Source of the DNA: Chryseobacterium shigense
GTDB taxonomy: Bacteria; Bacteroidota; Bacteroidia; Flavobacteriales; Weeksellaceae
DNA: 64,000 nucleotides
Assembly (NCBI RefSeq): GCF_014207845.1
Contig: NZ_JACHLC010000001.1
Location: 372,001-436,000, forward strand
Direction of reading: 5' to 3'
The notes under the pieces: model-generated
Told to the model about the DNA's origin: nothing
Database searches by the model: none
The model's input: only the letters and a program-made list of their open reading frames with translations
In this document: piece after piece, positions 1-7,492 of the stretch
How the letters are laid out: each line of letters begins with the position of its first letter
How positions within the stretch are numbered: position 1 is the stretch's first letter
Translations under genes and position numbers: made by a program

Positions 1-34
1 CCTTAATCGATATTCAATAATTAGATTGTTAGAG

Positions 35-67
35 AAACCGGCGGCCTCGAAGAGGCCGCCGGTTTTG
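35..67. terminator. GC-rich hairpin downstream of tpiA
   Basis: A perfect 14-base inverted repeat (arms 35-48 and 52-65, AAACCGGCGGCCTC and its complement) with a three-base loop. It lies 87 bases past the end of tpiA on the minus strand. A short T run follows on the plus side only, so it may mainly serve a gene to the left of the window, or work in both directions. Confidence 0.75.
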
Positions 68-153
68 ATTGTATATTGTTTGCTAAATTCAATAAGAATG
101 GGCTTTAGCCCATTTACTGAAAATAATATTCCCCCATTGGCTTTAGCCGAAAT

Positions 154-915
154 CTATGAATTGAATCCCTCAATAATTTTAGAAAAATCCTCCAGTTTTA
201 AAGCTGCACCTCCGATCAGTCCACCGTCAATATCAAGCTGGGAGAAAATCTCTTTGGCATTATCCGGCTTCACAGAACCTCCGTAAAGGATAGAAACTTC
301 GTCAGCCACTTCCTGTCCGTATTTTGCAGCAATGATGCTTCTGATATGTGCATGAATCTCCTGAGCCTGTTCCGGAGTAGCCGTTTCCCCTGTTCCGATG
401 GCCCAAACCGGCTCATAAGCAATAACCACTTTCTTGATTTCTTCAGCAGAAAGGGTGAAAAGAGCCACCTCAGTCTGGTTTTTCACTACTTCAAAATGCT
501 GCCCTGCTTTTCTCTGCTCAAGGGTTTCGCCGTTACAGTAAACAGGGATCAGGCCTTTATCAAGAGCTAATTTGATCTTTCTGTTGCAGTGAGAATCCGT
601 TTCACCGTGATACTGTCTTCTTTCCGAATGCCCGATCAGTGAACCGGTAGCATCAATAGACTCAAGCATATCGGCTGAAATTTCACCGGTATAGGCACCG
701 CTTTCATGCTCGCTCATGTCCTGGGAAAATACACCGATTTCATCTTTTTCGAAGATATCTTTAGCCATCATTAAATATAAAGAAGGCGGTGCAATCCATA
801 CTTCGCAGTTAGTGGTGTTGCTATTTTTATAGCTTAGTAATTGAATCATCAACTGTTGTGCGTCAATGACATTTTTATTCATTTTCCAGTTTCCTGCAAC
901 TATTTTTCTTCTCAT
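154..915 (-). CDS. tpiA: Triosephosphate isomerase
   Basis: This enzyme interconverts dihydroxyacetone phosphate and glyceraldehyde 3-phosphate in glycolysis and gluconeogenesis, in the cytoplasm. The 253-residue product is a full-length TIM barrel. Visible catalytic residues are Lys11 in GNWKMN, His96 in IGHSERR and Glu168 in AYEPVWAIGTG; the C-terminal phosphate-binding signature ILYGGSVKPDNA and the GGLIGGAAL loop are intact. It is the first of four minus-strand genes (tpiA, TerB-like, DoxX-like, DUF1599). I recall tpiA beside the BT_3928 and DUF1599 families and folP in other Bacteroidota. The gap of 84 bases to the gene upstream allows its own promoter. Confidence 0.97.
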   Translation of the reverse strand: MRRKIVAGNWKMNKNVIDAQQLMIQLLSYKNSNTTNCEVWIAPPSLYLMMAKDIFEKDEIGVFSQDMSEHESGAYTGEISADMLESIDATGSLIGHSERRQYHGETDSHCNRKIKLALDKGLIPVYCNGETLEQRKAGQHFEVVKNQTEVALFTLSAEEIKKVVIAYEPVWAIGTGETATPEQAQEIHAHIRSIIAAKYGQEVADEVSILYGGSVKPDNAKEIFSQLDIDGGLIGGAALKLEDFSKIIEGFNS

Positions 916-999
916 AGTTTATGTAAAAATATTTATTGATTTTATTGATCACTGTGAACTTTTCCGGAAGCCTTCTTGCTTCTCTGCGGTTGGCCCTTT

Positions 1000-1350
1000 T
1001 TATGCCAGATTCCACAGATTTTTCAAAAGCTTGTAGAAAGTATGTTCCTCATCAGTCACCTTATTATCAGCTTTAATTAATGTTTTAGCGAATTCTGCAA
1101 ACTTCACACGTTCATCCTCCGTAGAATCATCGTGGAAGCATCTCGCATGAAATTCAAAATGATCCTTCCATTCCTCGGCCTGTAAAAGAGCCAGGGTTTC
1201 CAGCTCATTGTCAAGATTCATTCTGAAAGGAAATTCATCAGCCATATATTGTTGAACCAGCATTCCTTCCTCAGGAGCAAACTCTCCGTCTACGGAAGAA
1301 AGAATCATTAAAAGATGATAACCGGCGATTGATTTATTTGATTTTTGCAT
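1000..1350 (-). CDS. TerB-like helical protein
   Basis: A 116-residue acidic, all-helical soluble protein. The pattern of a DGEF..EEG segment near residues 20-28 and a second acidic helical unit near 90-105 (KADNKVTDEEHTFY) resembles the TerB/DjlA helical fold, whose acidic pairs can bind metal. No signal peptide or membrane segment is visible. It sits between tpiA and the DoxX-like gene on the same strand. The family match is by motif pattern only, and the role is unknown. Confidence 0.7.
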   Translation of the reverse strand: MQKSNKSIAGYHLLMILSSVDGEFAPEEGMLVQQYMADEFPFRMNLDNELETLALLQAEEWKDHFEFHARCFHDDSTEDERVKFAEFAKTLIKADNKVTDEEHTFYKLLKNLWNLA

Positions 1351-1459
1351 TTGTAAATGTATGTTTAAGTTTAGTGTTTAAATTTGATAGTTGATAATTG
1401 CGGGTTCCGTGTTTCGGGATTGATGGTTTTTTACAATCTACCTGTTCACAGTATCTATT

Positions 1460-2569
1460 CTAATCGATATAGTCCTTCGCAGGCTGTTTGTCCACAATTT
1501 TTCCCTTTTCCAATACCAGCACAAACGGATTGCTTCTCGCTATCGTTTTGATTGCAGTTCCGTCCATCATAGCATTTTTAATGGTTTTAAAAGTATTCGG
1601 ATCCGTAGAAACACCATAAATAACAGCTCCTTTCTGAGCATTAACCTTGGCTTCAACTTTCTGAAAAAGATCAGCGGAAACTTCTTTCGGATGATAAGAG
1701 AAAACCAGGATTGCTTTGGGTGCATTGATAATTTCATCTGTAAGTTCCAGCCCTGTAGGATCTTCAATTTTGAATTTTACGATCTCGGATTTATAACCTT
1801 CTTTCGTAAGGACAGATTCATTCTTTCCTTCCTCTATTTTCCATGGGGAACCTTCTGACCAGTATTTTGTTTCCTTAATATAATCATCCTGGTTCACCTT
1901 TAAAACTTCTCCTGTTTTCTGATTTTTAAGCGAATAAAAAGTCTTGTACTCAGAAGGATTTTTATTGATCTTTTCCTTTTCAGCCTTTATATTGGTCCCG
2001 ATCTTATAATCACGGAAATCAATCAATGGTTCATGCATAATGCCTTGAGCCATAATGTAAATCATGATCAGTGAGAAAAGCCCTAAAATAGAATATCTTA
2101 TTTTACTGCCAGACTCTTTTGTTGTACCGCCATAAGTATCTTTTTTACTGAATTCCTTTCTGTAAAGGATAAACAGGATAACAAGACCGGCAAGAAGCAC
2201 AATATCTTTGATAAAACTCTGCCAGGGAGTAAACTTCACGGCATCTCCGAAACATCCGCAATCCGTCACCACATTGAAATAGGCAGAATAGAAAGTAAGG
2301 AATCCAAAAAAGATACAAAGGGCAATTAACGCCGAAAGGGTAAACTTCAGTTTCAGCTTCAACAGCAGCATAAATCCTAAGAAAAGCTCCAGCACAACTA
2401 CAATGACTGAAAACAGAAGCGCAAACTTTTCCAGGAACGGCATATTGAAAACCGGGGGAGCAAAATATTCTTCCATTTTGAAAGAAAATCCTACCAGATC
2501 CAAAGCCTTAACAAAGCCTGAAAGAATGAAGATAACAGCAATAATAAAGCGTAATAAACCTTTGACCAT
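1460..2569 (-). CDS. DoxX/MauE-like membrane protein (BT_3928 family)
   Basis: A 369-residue inner-membrane protein. The N-terminal half has about five hydrophobic segments (near residues 4-24, 47-70, 76-96, 120-137 and 160-178), as in DoxX/MauE proteins. A CGCFG motif at 104-108 offers a cysteine pair suited to electron transfer or disulfide chemistry. The C-terminal half (about 180-369) is soluble and resembles a degenerate thioredoxin-like fold, with the segment AILVFSYHPKEV but no CxxC. It ends the DUF1599 transcription unit, six bases after that gene. The function is not established; a role in periplasmic redox is an inference from the MauE resemblance. Confidence 0.85.
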   Translation of the reverse strand: MVKGLLRFIIAVIFILSGFVKALDLVGFSFKMEEYFAPPVFNMPFLEKFALLFSVIVVVLELFLGFMLLLKLKLKFTLSALIALCIFFGFLTFYSAYFNVVTDCGCFGDAVKFTPWQSFIKDIVLLAGLVILFILYRKEFSKKDTYGGTTKESGSKIRYSILGLFSLIMIYIMAQGIMHEPLIDFRDYKIGTNIKAEKEKINKNPSEYKTFYSLKNQKTGEVLKVNQDDYIKETKYWSEGSPWKIEEGKNESVLTKEGYKSEIVKFKIEDPTGLELTDEIINAPKAILVFSYHPKEVSADLFQKVEAKVNAQKGAVIYGVSTDPNTFKTIKNAMMDGTAIKTIARSNPFVLVLEKGKIVDKQPAKDYID

Positions 2570-2575
2570 ATGAAT

Positions 2576-3139
2576 TTATTTTTGAGGTTCGGAAATATTT
2601 TCTTTTTCAGAGAACTTGATCAGGCAGAAAACAGCATAATTCAGCATATCAAAATAGTTGGCATCCAGCCCTTCAGAAACAATAGTTTGCCCTTGATTGT
2701 CTTCAATCTGCTTCGTTCTCAAAACTTTCTGGTAAATAAGATCAGTGATGGAGGAAATTCTCATATCTCTCCAGGCCTCACCGTAGTCGTGGTTCTTTCT
2801 TTCCATTAAAGCCTGGGCTTCATCAGCATATTTATCGTAAAGATTTAAAACCTCTTCCTTATTTTCATTAAAATCATTGGAAAGTCCCTTTTCAAGCTGA
2901 ATAAGGCCAATGATAGAATAGTTCACAATCGCAATAAATTCGCCCTCCTCACTTTCATCCACCATTTTTTTATCCGTCATCTGAAGCGTACGGATTCTGT
3001 TTACTTTAATATAAATTTGATCCGTAATGGAACTGGGTCTTAATACCCTCCATGCAGCCCCATAATCTTGTAATTTCTTGCTGAACAGATCACGGCACTC
3101 ACTAATAACTTTCCCGAACTGTACTGATGTTTTTGACAT
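2576..3139 (-). CDS. DUF1599 protein with two internal repeats
   Basis: A 187-residue soluble protein of the DUF1599 family, whose members are thought of as nucleotide-modification associated, though no reaction is established. The chain is two copies of one unit of about 72 residues: both carry a DYG..W..(L/M)R.SSITD..Y.KV.R motif (about 25-48 and 118-141) followed by a VNY/LNY hydrophobic helix. It begins the DUF1599-DoxX transcription unit and is divergent from folP. A -7 element, TATATTTG on the minus strand, lies at 3157-3164, with only a weak -33 partner. No signal peptide is seen. Confidence 0.85.
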   Translation of the reverse strand: MSKTSVQFGKVISECRDLFSKKLQDYGAAWRVLRPSSITDQIYIKVNRIRTLQMTDKKMVDESEEGEFIAIVNYSIIGLIQLEKGLSNDFNENKEEVLNLYDKYADEAQALMERKNHDYGEAWRDMRISSITDLIYQKVLRTKQIEDNQGQTIVSEGLDANYFDMLNYAVFCLIKFSEKENISEPQK

Positions 3140-3481
3140 AAATTCTCTTAATCTTTCAAATATACGAATTAGGTTTTAGGTAGCAGGAATCAGCGGTTGA
3201 TTTTTGTCAGAGTTTGGGGTTTTGAGTTGGAAGGTTTTAGGGTTGCGGGGTGTAGGCTTCGGGGTAGGAGTGTTAAGAGTAGGAAAGTTGGTTGCTGGTT
3301 TATTATAGGAAAATTTTAAAATGAAGAGACTCTAAGTTTGACATTTACCTAAAAAAATATTCGTTTCTACCCAATCCTTTATCAACGAATAATAAACCAG
3401 CAACACTACATTTCGCAATAAGTCTTAATTTTGCAGAATATCATCACCTATCAGTCATCATTTATCAATCATAAACAAAGC
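3140..3481. other. DUF1599-folP divergent intergenic region with a 16-base inverted repeat
   Basis: About 340 bases without a convincing gene. It holds a G-rich plus-strand tract (3210-3290), a perfect 16-base inverted repeat (GTTGCTGGTTTATTAT at 3291-3306, its complement at 3389-3404, 82 bases apart), the DUF1599 -7 element at 3157-3164 and a folP -7 element TAATTTTG at 3426-3433. The C-rich start of the folP frame (3485-3540) partly mirrors the G-rich tract. Confidence 0.6.
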
Positions 3482-4369
3482 ATGCTTTCAAATTCCCAAA
3501 CCCTCAAACCCTCCGACCCTCAAACTCTCCAACCTTTCCATTCCATCAACTGCAACGGAAAACTGGTAGAACTGAGCACTCCAAAGATCATGGGTATCCT
3601 CAATCTTACCCCGGATTCTTTTTCCGATGGAGGAAAATTCAATAATGAAAAATCAGCATTGGAGCATGCAGAAAAACTACTGAAAGATGGGGCAGAGATT
3701 ATCGATATCGGGCCGCAATCTACCCGCCCGAATGCAGAATTTTTGAACAGTAAAGAAGAAATTGAGAGAATAGGAAACGTAATTTCCAGAATAAAAAAAG
3801 AATTTCCGGAAGCATTGATTTCCCTTGATACATTCTATGCGGAAACTGTAAAATTCGGATTTAATGAAGGTATCGATATCATCAACGATATTTCGGGAGG
3901 GCAGTATGATGACAAAATGTTTGACACTGCAGCTGAGACAAAACTTCCTTACATTCTCATGCATGTAAATCCCTCTTATAAAACCATGCACGATAAAATA
4001 AAATTCGAAGACATTACACTTGAGATCAACCGTTATTTTTCCGGAAAGACGAATGAACTCCTTGAAAAAGGGGTAAAAGATATCATTCTTGACCCCGGTT
4101 TTGGTTTCGGAAAAACAATAGAAGATCAGATGAAAATGATTGATGAAACCGGATATTTAGGTTTGAGCAAATTTCCCCTGTTGATAGGCATTTCCAGGAA
4201 ATCATTCATCTATAAACCGCTTGGAAAATCTCCTTTGGATATCAACCGGGAAACTCAGAAACTTCATATGAAAGTGTTGGAACAGGGAGCCAAAATTTTA
4301 AGGGTACATGATGTAGCTGAAACAGCCGTAACAATCGGGGGATTTTGCGAAAAAAATAAAAAGTGTTAA
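3482..4369 (+). CDS. folP: Dihydropteroate synthase
   Basis: This enzyme condenses 6-hydroxymethyl-dihydropterin diphosphate with p-aminobenzoate in folate synthesis and is the sulfonamide target. With the ATG at 3482 the product has 295 residues. Family signatures are MGILNLTPDSFSDGG (about 37-51), DIGPQSTRP (about 75-83), the DPGFGFGKT loop, SRKSF and a C-terminal RVHDV. The frame extends upstream to a TTG at 3431, but a TAnnTTTG promoter element covers that TTG, so ATG 3482 is the better start. Residues 3-18 come from a C-rich, repetitive stretch (QTLKPSDPQTLQP) and are unlikely to be part of the conserved fold. The ilv promoter starts within ten bases of its stop codon. Confidence 0.95.
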   Translation: MLSNSQTLKPSDPQTLQPFHSINCNGKLVELSTPKIMGILNLTPDSFSDGGKFNNEKSALEHAEKLLKDGAEIIDIGPQSTRPNAEFLNSKEEIERIGNVISRIKKEFPEALISLDTFYAETVKFGFNEGIDIINDISGGQYDDKMFDTAAETKLPYILMHVNPSYKTMHDKIKFEDITLEINRYFSGKTNELLEKGVKDIILDPGFGFGKTIEDQMKMIDETGYLGLSKFPLLIGISRKSFIYKPLGKSPLDINRETQKLHMKVLEQGAKILRVHDVAETAVTIGGFCEKNKKC

Positions 4370-4375
4370 AAAAAC

Positions 4376-4405
4376 TTGCGCAATATTAAAAAATCAATAC
4401 ATTTG
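4376..4405 (+). promoter_or_regulatory. ilv operon promoter, Bacteroidota type
   Basis: TTG at 4376-4378, a 19-base spacer and TACATTTG at 4398-4405 match the Bacteroidota housekeeping consensus TTG-N19-TAnnTTTG. Transcription should begin near 4410-4413. I see no second such promoter before ilvE, so both attenuators downstream would be read from this start. Confidence 0.8.
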
Positions 4406-4436
4406 TATCATGAATTTTACGAATCAGAAAAATATT

Positions 4437-4493
4437 ATGGTCATTTCTAATATTATTGTTGTAATTAACAGCAGTAAAGAGACGGCCTTATAA
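4437..4493 (+). CDS. ilv leader peptide 1
   Basis: A short reading frame of 18 codons, MVISNIIVVINSSKETAL, in which seven of the nine residues after Met are Ile or Val or lie in that run. The frame can be extended to an ATG at 4410, but that codon lies at the predicted transcription start. Its stop codon falls inside the 5' arm of an antiterminator: 4479-4492 can pair with 4513-4525 (13 pairs, one bulge), which removes the 5' arm of terminator 1. A ribosome finishing the leader would cover this arm and allow termination; one stalled at Ile/Val codons would not. Confidence 0.8.
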   Translation: MVISNIIVVINSSKETAL

Positions 4494-4515
4494 AATATTT
4501 TAGATTAAATTATAT

Positions 4516-4547
4516 AAGCCGTTTCATATGTTGAAACGGCTTTTTTA
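4516..4547 (+). terminator. ilv attenuator 1
   Basis: Stem AAGCCGTTTC (4516-4525) with GAAACGGCTT (4533-4542), a seven-base loop and a T run to 4546. It follows leader peptide 1 and competes with the antiterminator described there, as in classical amino-acid attenuation. Confidence 0.85.
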
Positions 4548-4559
4548 TTTCAAAAAATT

Positions 4560-4613
4560 ATGTATCAGTTATTAACCGTAATTATTGTCATTATTATTCC
4601 CTTGCGTTTGTGA
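4560..4613 (+). CDS. ilv leader peptide 2
   Basis: A second short frame of 17 codons, MYQLLTVIIVIIIPLRL, with 11 branched-chain residues including seven consecutive (VIIVIII). It begins just after terminator 1. The stop codon TGA (4611-4613) again lies in an arm that can pair with the next terminator: 4609-4618 with 4645-4654, with one mismatch. This repeats the design of leader 1 and makes chance unlikely. Confidence 0.8.
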   Translation: MYQLLTVIIVIIIPLRL

Positions 4614-4643
4614 GAAGGATAGACTATGACTGTACATATTCAG

Positions 4644-4673
4644 GCCCTCTCACACTATGAGAGGGCTTTTTTT
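4644..4673 (+). terminator. ilv attenuator 2
   Basis: Stem GCCCTCTCA (4644-4652) with TGAGAGGGC (4658-4666), a five-base loop and a T run (4667-4673). It lies 33 bases before ilvE. A transcript must pass both attenuators to reach the structural genes. Confidence 0.85.
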
Positions 4674-4706
4674 ATTCCCGTTTGTTAATTTTTTAAACCC
4701 TATACA

Positions 4707-5597
4707 ATGTATTACAGCGACAAAACTATCGTGTATTTTGATGGAAAATTCCTGAAGGCAGAAGAAGCAGGAACAGATCTTTACGGACAGTCCCTTCATT
4801 ACGGTTACTCCGTTTTTGAAGGCATAAAGTCCTATAAAACAGATCACGGAACCAGAATATTTAAAGCAGAGGAACATTATGAAAGACTGAAAAAATCAGC
4901 AGAACTGATGCATATTCCATTTGATTATACGGTCCGCGAACTTACAGATCTCACCTATGAACTTTTAGAACGAAACGGCTTTAGTGATGCTTACATTCGT
5001 CCGCTAATAACCTGTTCTCCCAACATGTCCCTGTCAAAAGGCAAAAAATCTTACTTATCCCTCCTTGCCTGGGAATGGAGCAATGGCTATCTCGCAGATA
5101 AAATGAAAATCATGACTTCCGGTTTCCAGCGCCCGAATCCCAAAGCTTTTAAAATTGAAGCCAAAGTAGGCGGACATTACGTTAATTCCATTCTTGCCTG
5201 CCAGGATGCAAAAGACAGAGGATATGATGAAGCCTTGTTACTCGATGAAAACGGAAATGTTGCCGAAAGTTCAGGAGCCAATGTGTTCTACGAAAAAGGA
5301 GGGATGTTATTTACCCCGGCAAAAGGAAACATTCTACCGGGAATTACAAGGCAAACCGTTTTTGAAATATGCAGTGAACTTAATATTCCCGTTAAAGAAA
5401 CCCTCTTTAAACCTGAGGAAATGAGAGGAGCTGATGCCGCTTTTTTCTGTGGTACGGCAGCTGAAATTGTAGCATTGGATTCTTTGGATGATGTTCCTTT
5501 CACCAAAAACTGGGAAGATACAGCAGGTAAAAAGATACAGCAGGCCTATTTTAAACTGGTAAGAACAGATAAGAGTTCTGTTGTTGTAAATTTTTAA
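4707..5597 (+). CDS. ilvE: Branched-chain amino acid aminotransferase
   Basis: This PLP enzyme of fold type IV transfers the amino group between glutamate and the 2-oxoacids of valine, isoleucine and leucine, the last step of their synthesis. The 296-residue product is full length. Lys153 in EAKVGGHYVN is the expected PLP lysine, and the SGANVF and GxTR loop segments follow (NILPGITRQTV). It is the first structural gene after the tandem attenuators. A gap of 193 bases to ilvD holds a possible extra -7 element (TAGTTTTG, 5697-5704) but no clear -33 partner. Confidence 0.95.
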   Translation: MYYSDKTIVYFDGKFLKAEEAGTDLYGQSLHYGYSVFEGIKSYKTDHGTRIFKAEEHYERLKKSAELMHIPFDYTVRELTDLTYELLERNGFSDAYIRPLITCSPNMSLSKGKKSYLSLLAWEWSNGYLADKMKIMTSGFQRPNPKAFKIEAKVGGHYVNSILACQDAKDRGYDEALLLDENGNVAESSGANVFYEKGGMLFTPAKGNILPGITRQTVFEICSELNIPVKETLFKPEEMRGADAAFFCGTAAEIVALDSLDDVPFTKNWEDTAGKKIQQAYFKLVRTDKSSVVVNF

Positions 5598-5790
5598 AAC
5601 ATAAATGATTAATTATCAAATTGATATGTGCATTTTTCAAACAGTTGGATATTGTAGTTTTCATAAAAATGAAAATGAAAGAAATATTACAAACTGTAGT
5701 TTTGGATCGAAATTAAGTAAAAAACTTTATTGATGTCTTCCGGAAATTAAAATTTTTTATACAGCACCTGAGATATCATAAGAACAGCAA

Positions 5791-7485
5791 ATGCAGGATA
5801 GTATGTTAAACAAATATTCAAAAACATTTACACAAAACAGAGAACAGCCCGCCGCAAAAGCAATGCTTTACGGAATAGGCTTTACAGATGAAGATATGCA
5901 GAAAGCCCAAATCGGAATTGCCAGTATGGGCTACGATGGAAATACCTGCAATATGCACCTTAATGATCTTGCAAAATTCGTAAAAAAAGGAACCTGGGAT
6001 CACGGACTCGCAGGATTGATTTTCAATACAATAGGTGTAAGCGATGGGATGAGTAATGGTACAGATGGCATGCGTTACTCACTGGTAAGCCGTGACGTTA
6101 TTGCAGACAGTATAGAAGCAATCTGTGGAGCTCAATACTATGACGGAATCATTGCATTACCGGGGTGTGACAAGAATATGCCGGGAACCATCATTGCTAT
6201 GGGAAGACTGAACAGGCCATCCATCATGGTATACGGAGGAACCATAGCTCCGGGATGTTACAAGAATGAGCCACTTAATATCGTTTCAGCTTTTGAAGCT
6301 TTGGGAAAAAAGATTGCCGGAGAAATTTCAGAAGAAGATTTTAATGGGGTTATTAAAAATTCCTGTCCCGGGGCAGGGGCATGCGGAGGAATGTACACTG
6401 CGAACACCATGTCTTCAGCCATTGAAGCATTAGGAATGAGTCTTCCGTATTCATCATCAAATCCGGCATTGAGCAAAGAAAAACAAAAAGAGTGCCTTGA
6501 AGCGGGAAAATATATCAAAATATTGCTGGAAAAAGATATCAAACCTTCAGACATTATGACCAGAAAGGCCTTTGAAAATGCCCTTCGCCTGATCGTTATT
6601 CTAGGAGGAAGCACCAATGCGGTTCTTCACTTTATAGCAATGGCAAAAAGCGTTGGTGTTTCTGTAACTCAGGATGATTTCCAGAAAATGAGTGACTGCA
6701 CGCCCGTATTGGCAGATCTTAAGCCAAGCGGGAAATATCTGATGCAGGATCTTCACGAGCACGGGGGAACACCTGCTGTAATGAAATACCTGTTGGAAGA
6801 AGGTTTACTGCATGGCGACTGTTTAACAGTTACCGGAAAAACTATCGCTGAAAACCTTGAAAATGTTCCCAGTCTGGATTTTGCAAAACAGAAGATCATC
6901 AGACCTTTATCAAATCCTATCAAAGAAACAGGACATTTAAGAATACTCTATGGAAATCTAGCAGAAAAAGGAAGTGTAGCAAAGATTACCGGAAAAGAAG
7001 GAGAAAAATTTTCAGGAAAAGCCAAAGTATTTGACGGAGAAAAAGATCTCATCAAAGGCATTGAAAACGGAAGGGTTCAGCACGGAGACGTAATTGTAAT
7101 CCGCCATGAAGGACCTAAAGGAGCACCCGGAATGCCCGAAATGCTGAAACCCACCAGCGCACTGATCGGGGCAGGCCTGGGCGGAAGCGTAGCTTTAATT
7201 ACCGATGGACGCTTCAGCGGAGGGACTCACGGTTTTGTGGTAGGACACATTACTCCCGAAGCCCACGAAGGCGGCCTGATCGCTTTTGTGAACGATGATG
7301 ATCTTATTGAAATAGATGCAGTAAACAACATCATCCAGTTAAAAGTGTCCGAAGAAGAAATAGAACAGAGAAAAAAAGGATGGCAAAAACCTGAACTTAA
7401 AGTTAAAAAAGGACTGCTATACAAATACGCACTCACCGTATCATCAGCGGCAGAAGGTTGTGTAACAGACGAAATCACTCAATAA
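5791..7485 (+). CDS. ilvD: Dihydroxy-acid dehydratase
   Basis: It dehydrates 2,3-dihydroxy-3-methylvalerate and 2,3-dihydroxyisovalerate to the 2-oxoacids used by IlvE. The 564-residue length is usual for IlvD/Edd proteins. Iron-sulfur ligand candidates are Cys53 (GNTCNMH), Cys126 (PGCDKNMPG) and Cys198 in [17 protein letters not shown]; the C-terminal [14 protein letters not shown] motif is present. The first ATG is used; a second Met is five codons later. Only seven bases separate it from ilvB, so co-transcription is likely. Confidence 0.96.
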   Translation: MQDSMLNKYSKTFTQNREQPAAKAMLYGIGFTDEDMQKAQIGIASMGYDGNTCNMHLNDLAKFVKKGTWDHGLAGLIFNTIGVSDGMSNGTDGMRYSLVSRDVIADSIEAICGAQYYDGIIALPGCDKNMPGTIIAMGRLNRPSIMVYGGTIAPGCYKNEPLNIVSAFEALGKKIAGEISEEDFNGVIKNSCPGAGACGGMYTANTMSSAIEALGMSLPYSSSNPALSKEKQKECLEAGKYIKILLEKDIKPSDIMTRKAFENALRLIVILGGSTNAVLHFIAMAKSVGVSVTQDDFQKMSDCTPVLADLKPSGKYLMQDLHEHGGTPAVMKYLLEEGLLHGDCLTVTGKTIAENLENVPSLDFAKQKIIRPLSNPIKETGHLRILYGNLAEKGSVAKITGKEGEKFSGKAKVFDGEKDLIKGIENGRVQHGDVIVIRHEGPKGAPGMPEMLKPTSALIGAGLGGSVALITDGRFSGGTHGFVVGHITPEAHEGGLIAFVNDDDLIEIDAVNNIIQLKVSEEEIEQRKKGWQKPELKVKKGLLYKYALTVSSAAEGCVTDEITQ

Positions 7486-7492
7486 AAATATA

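Noticed and set aside
3431-3481. TTG 3431 as the folP start.
   Set aside because: It lies inside a TAnnTTTG promoter element, and the extra residues have no family support.
5697-5704. TAGTTTTG before ilvD as a second ilv promoter.
   Set aside because: There is no TTG at the right distance; it may still be weakly active, but I do not list it as a promoter.
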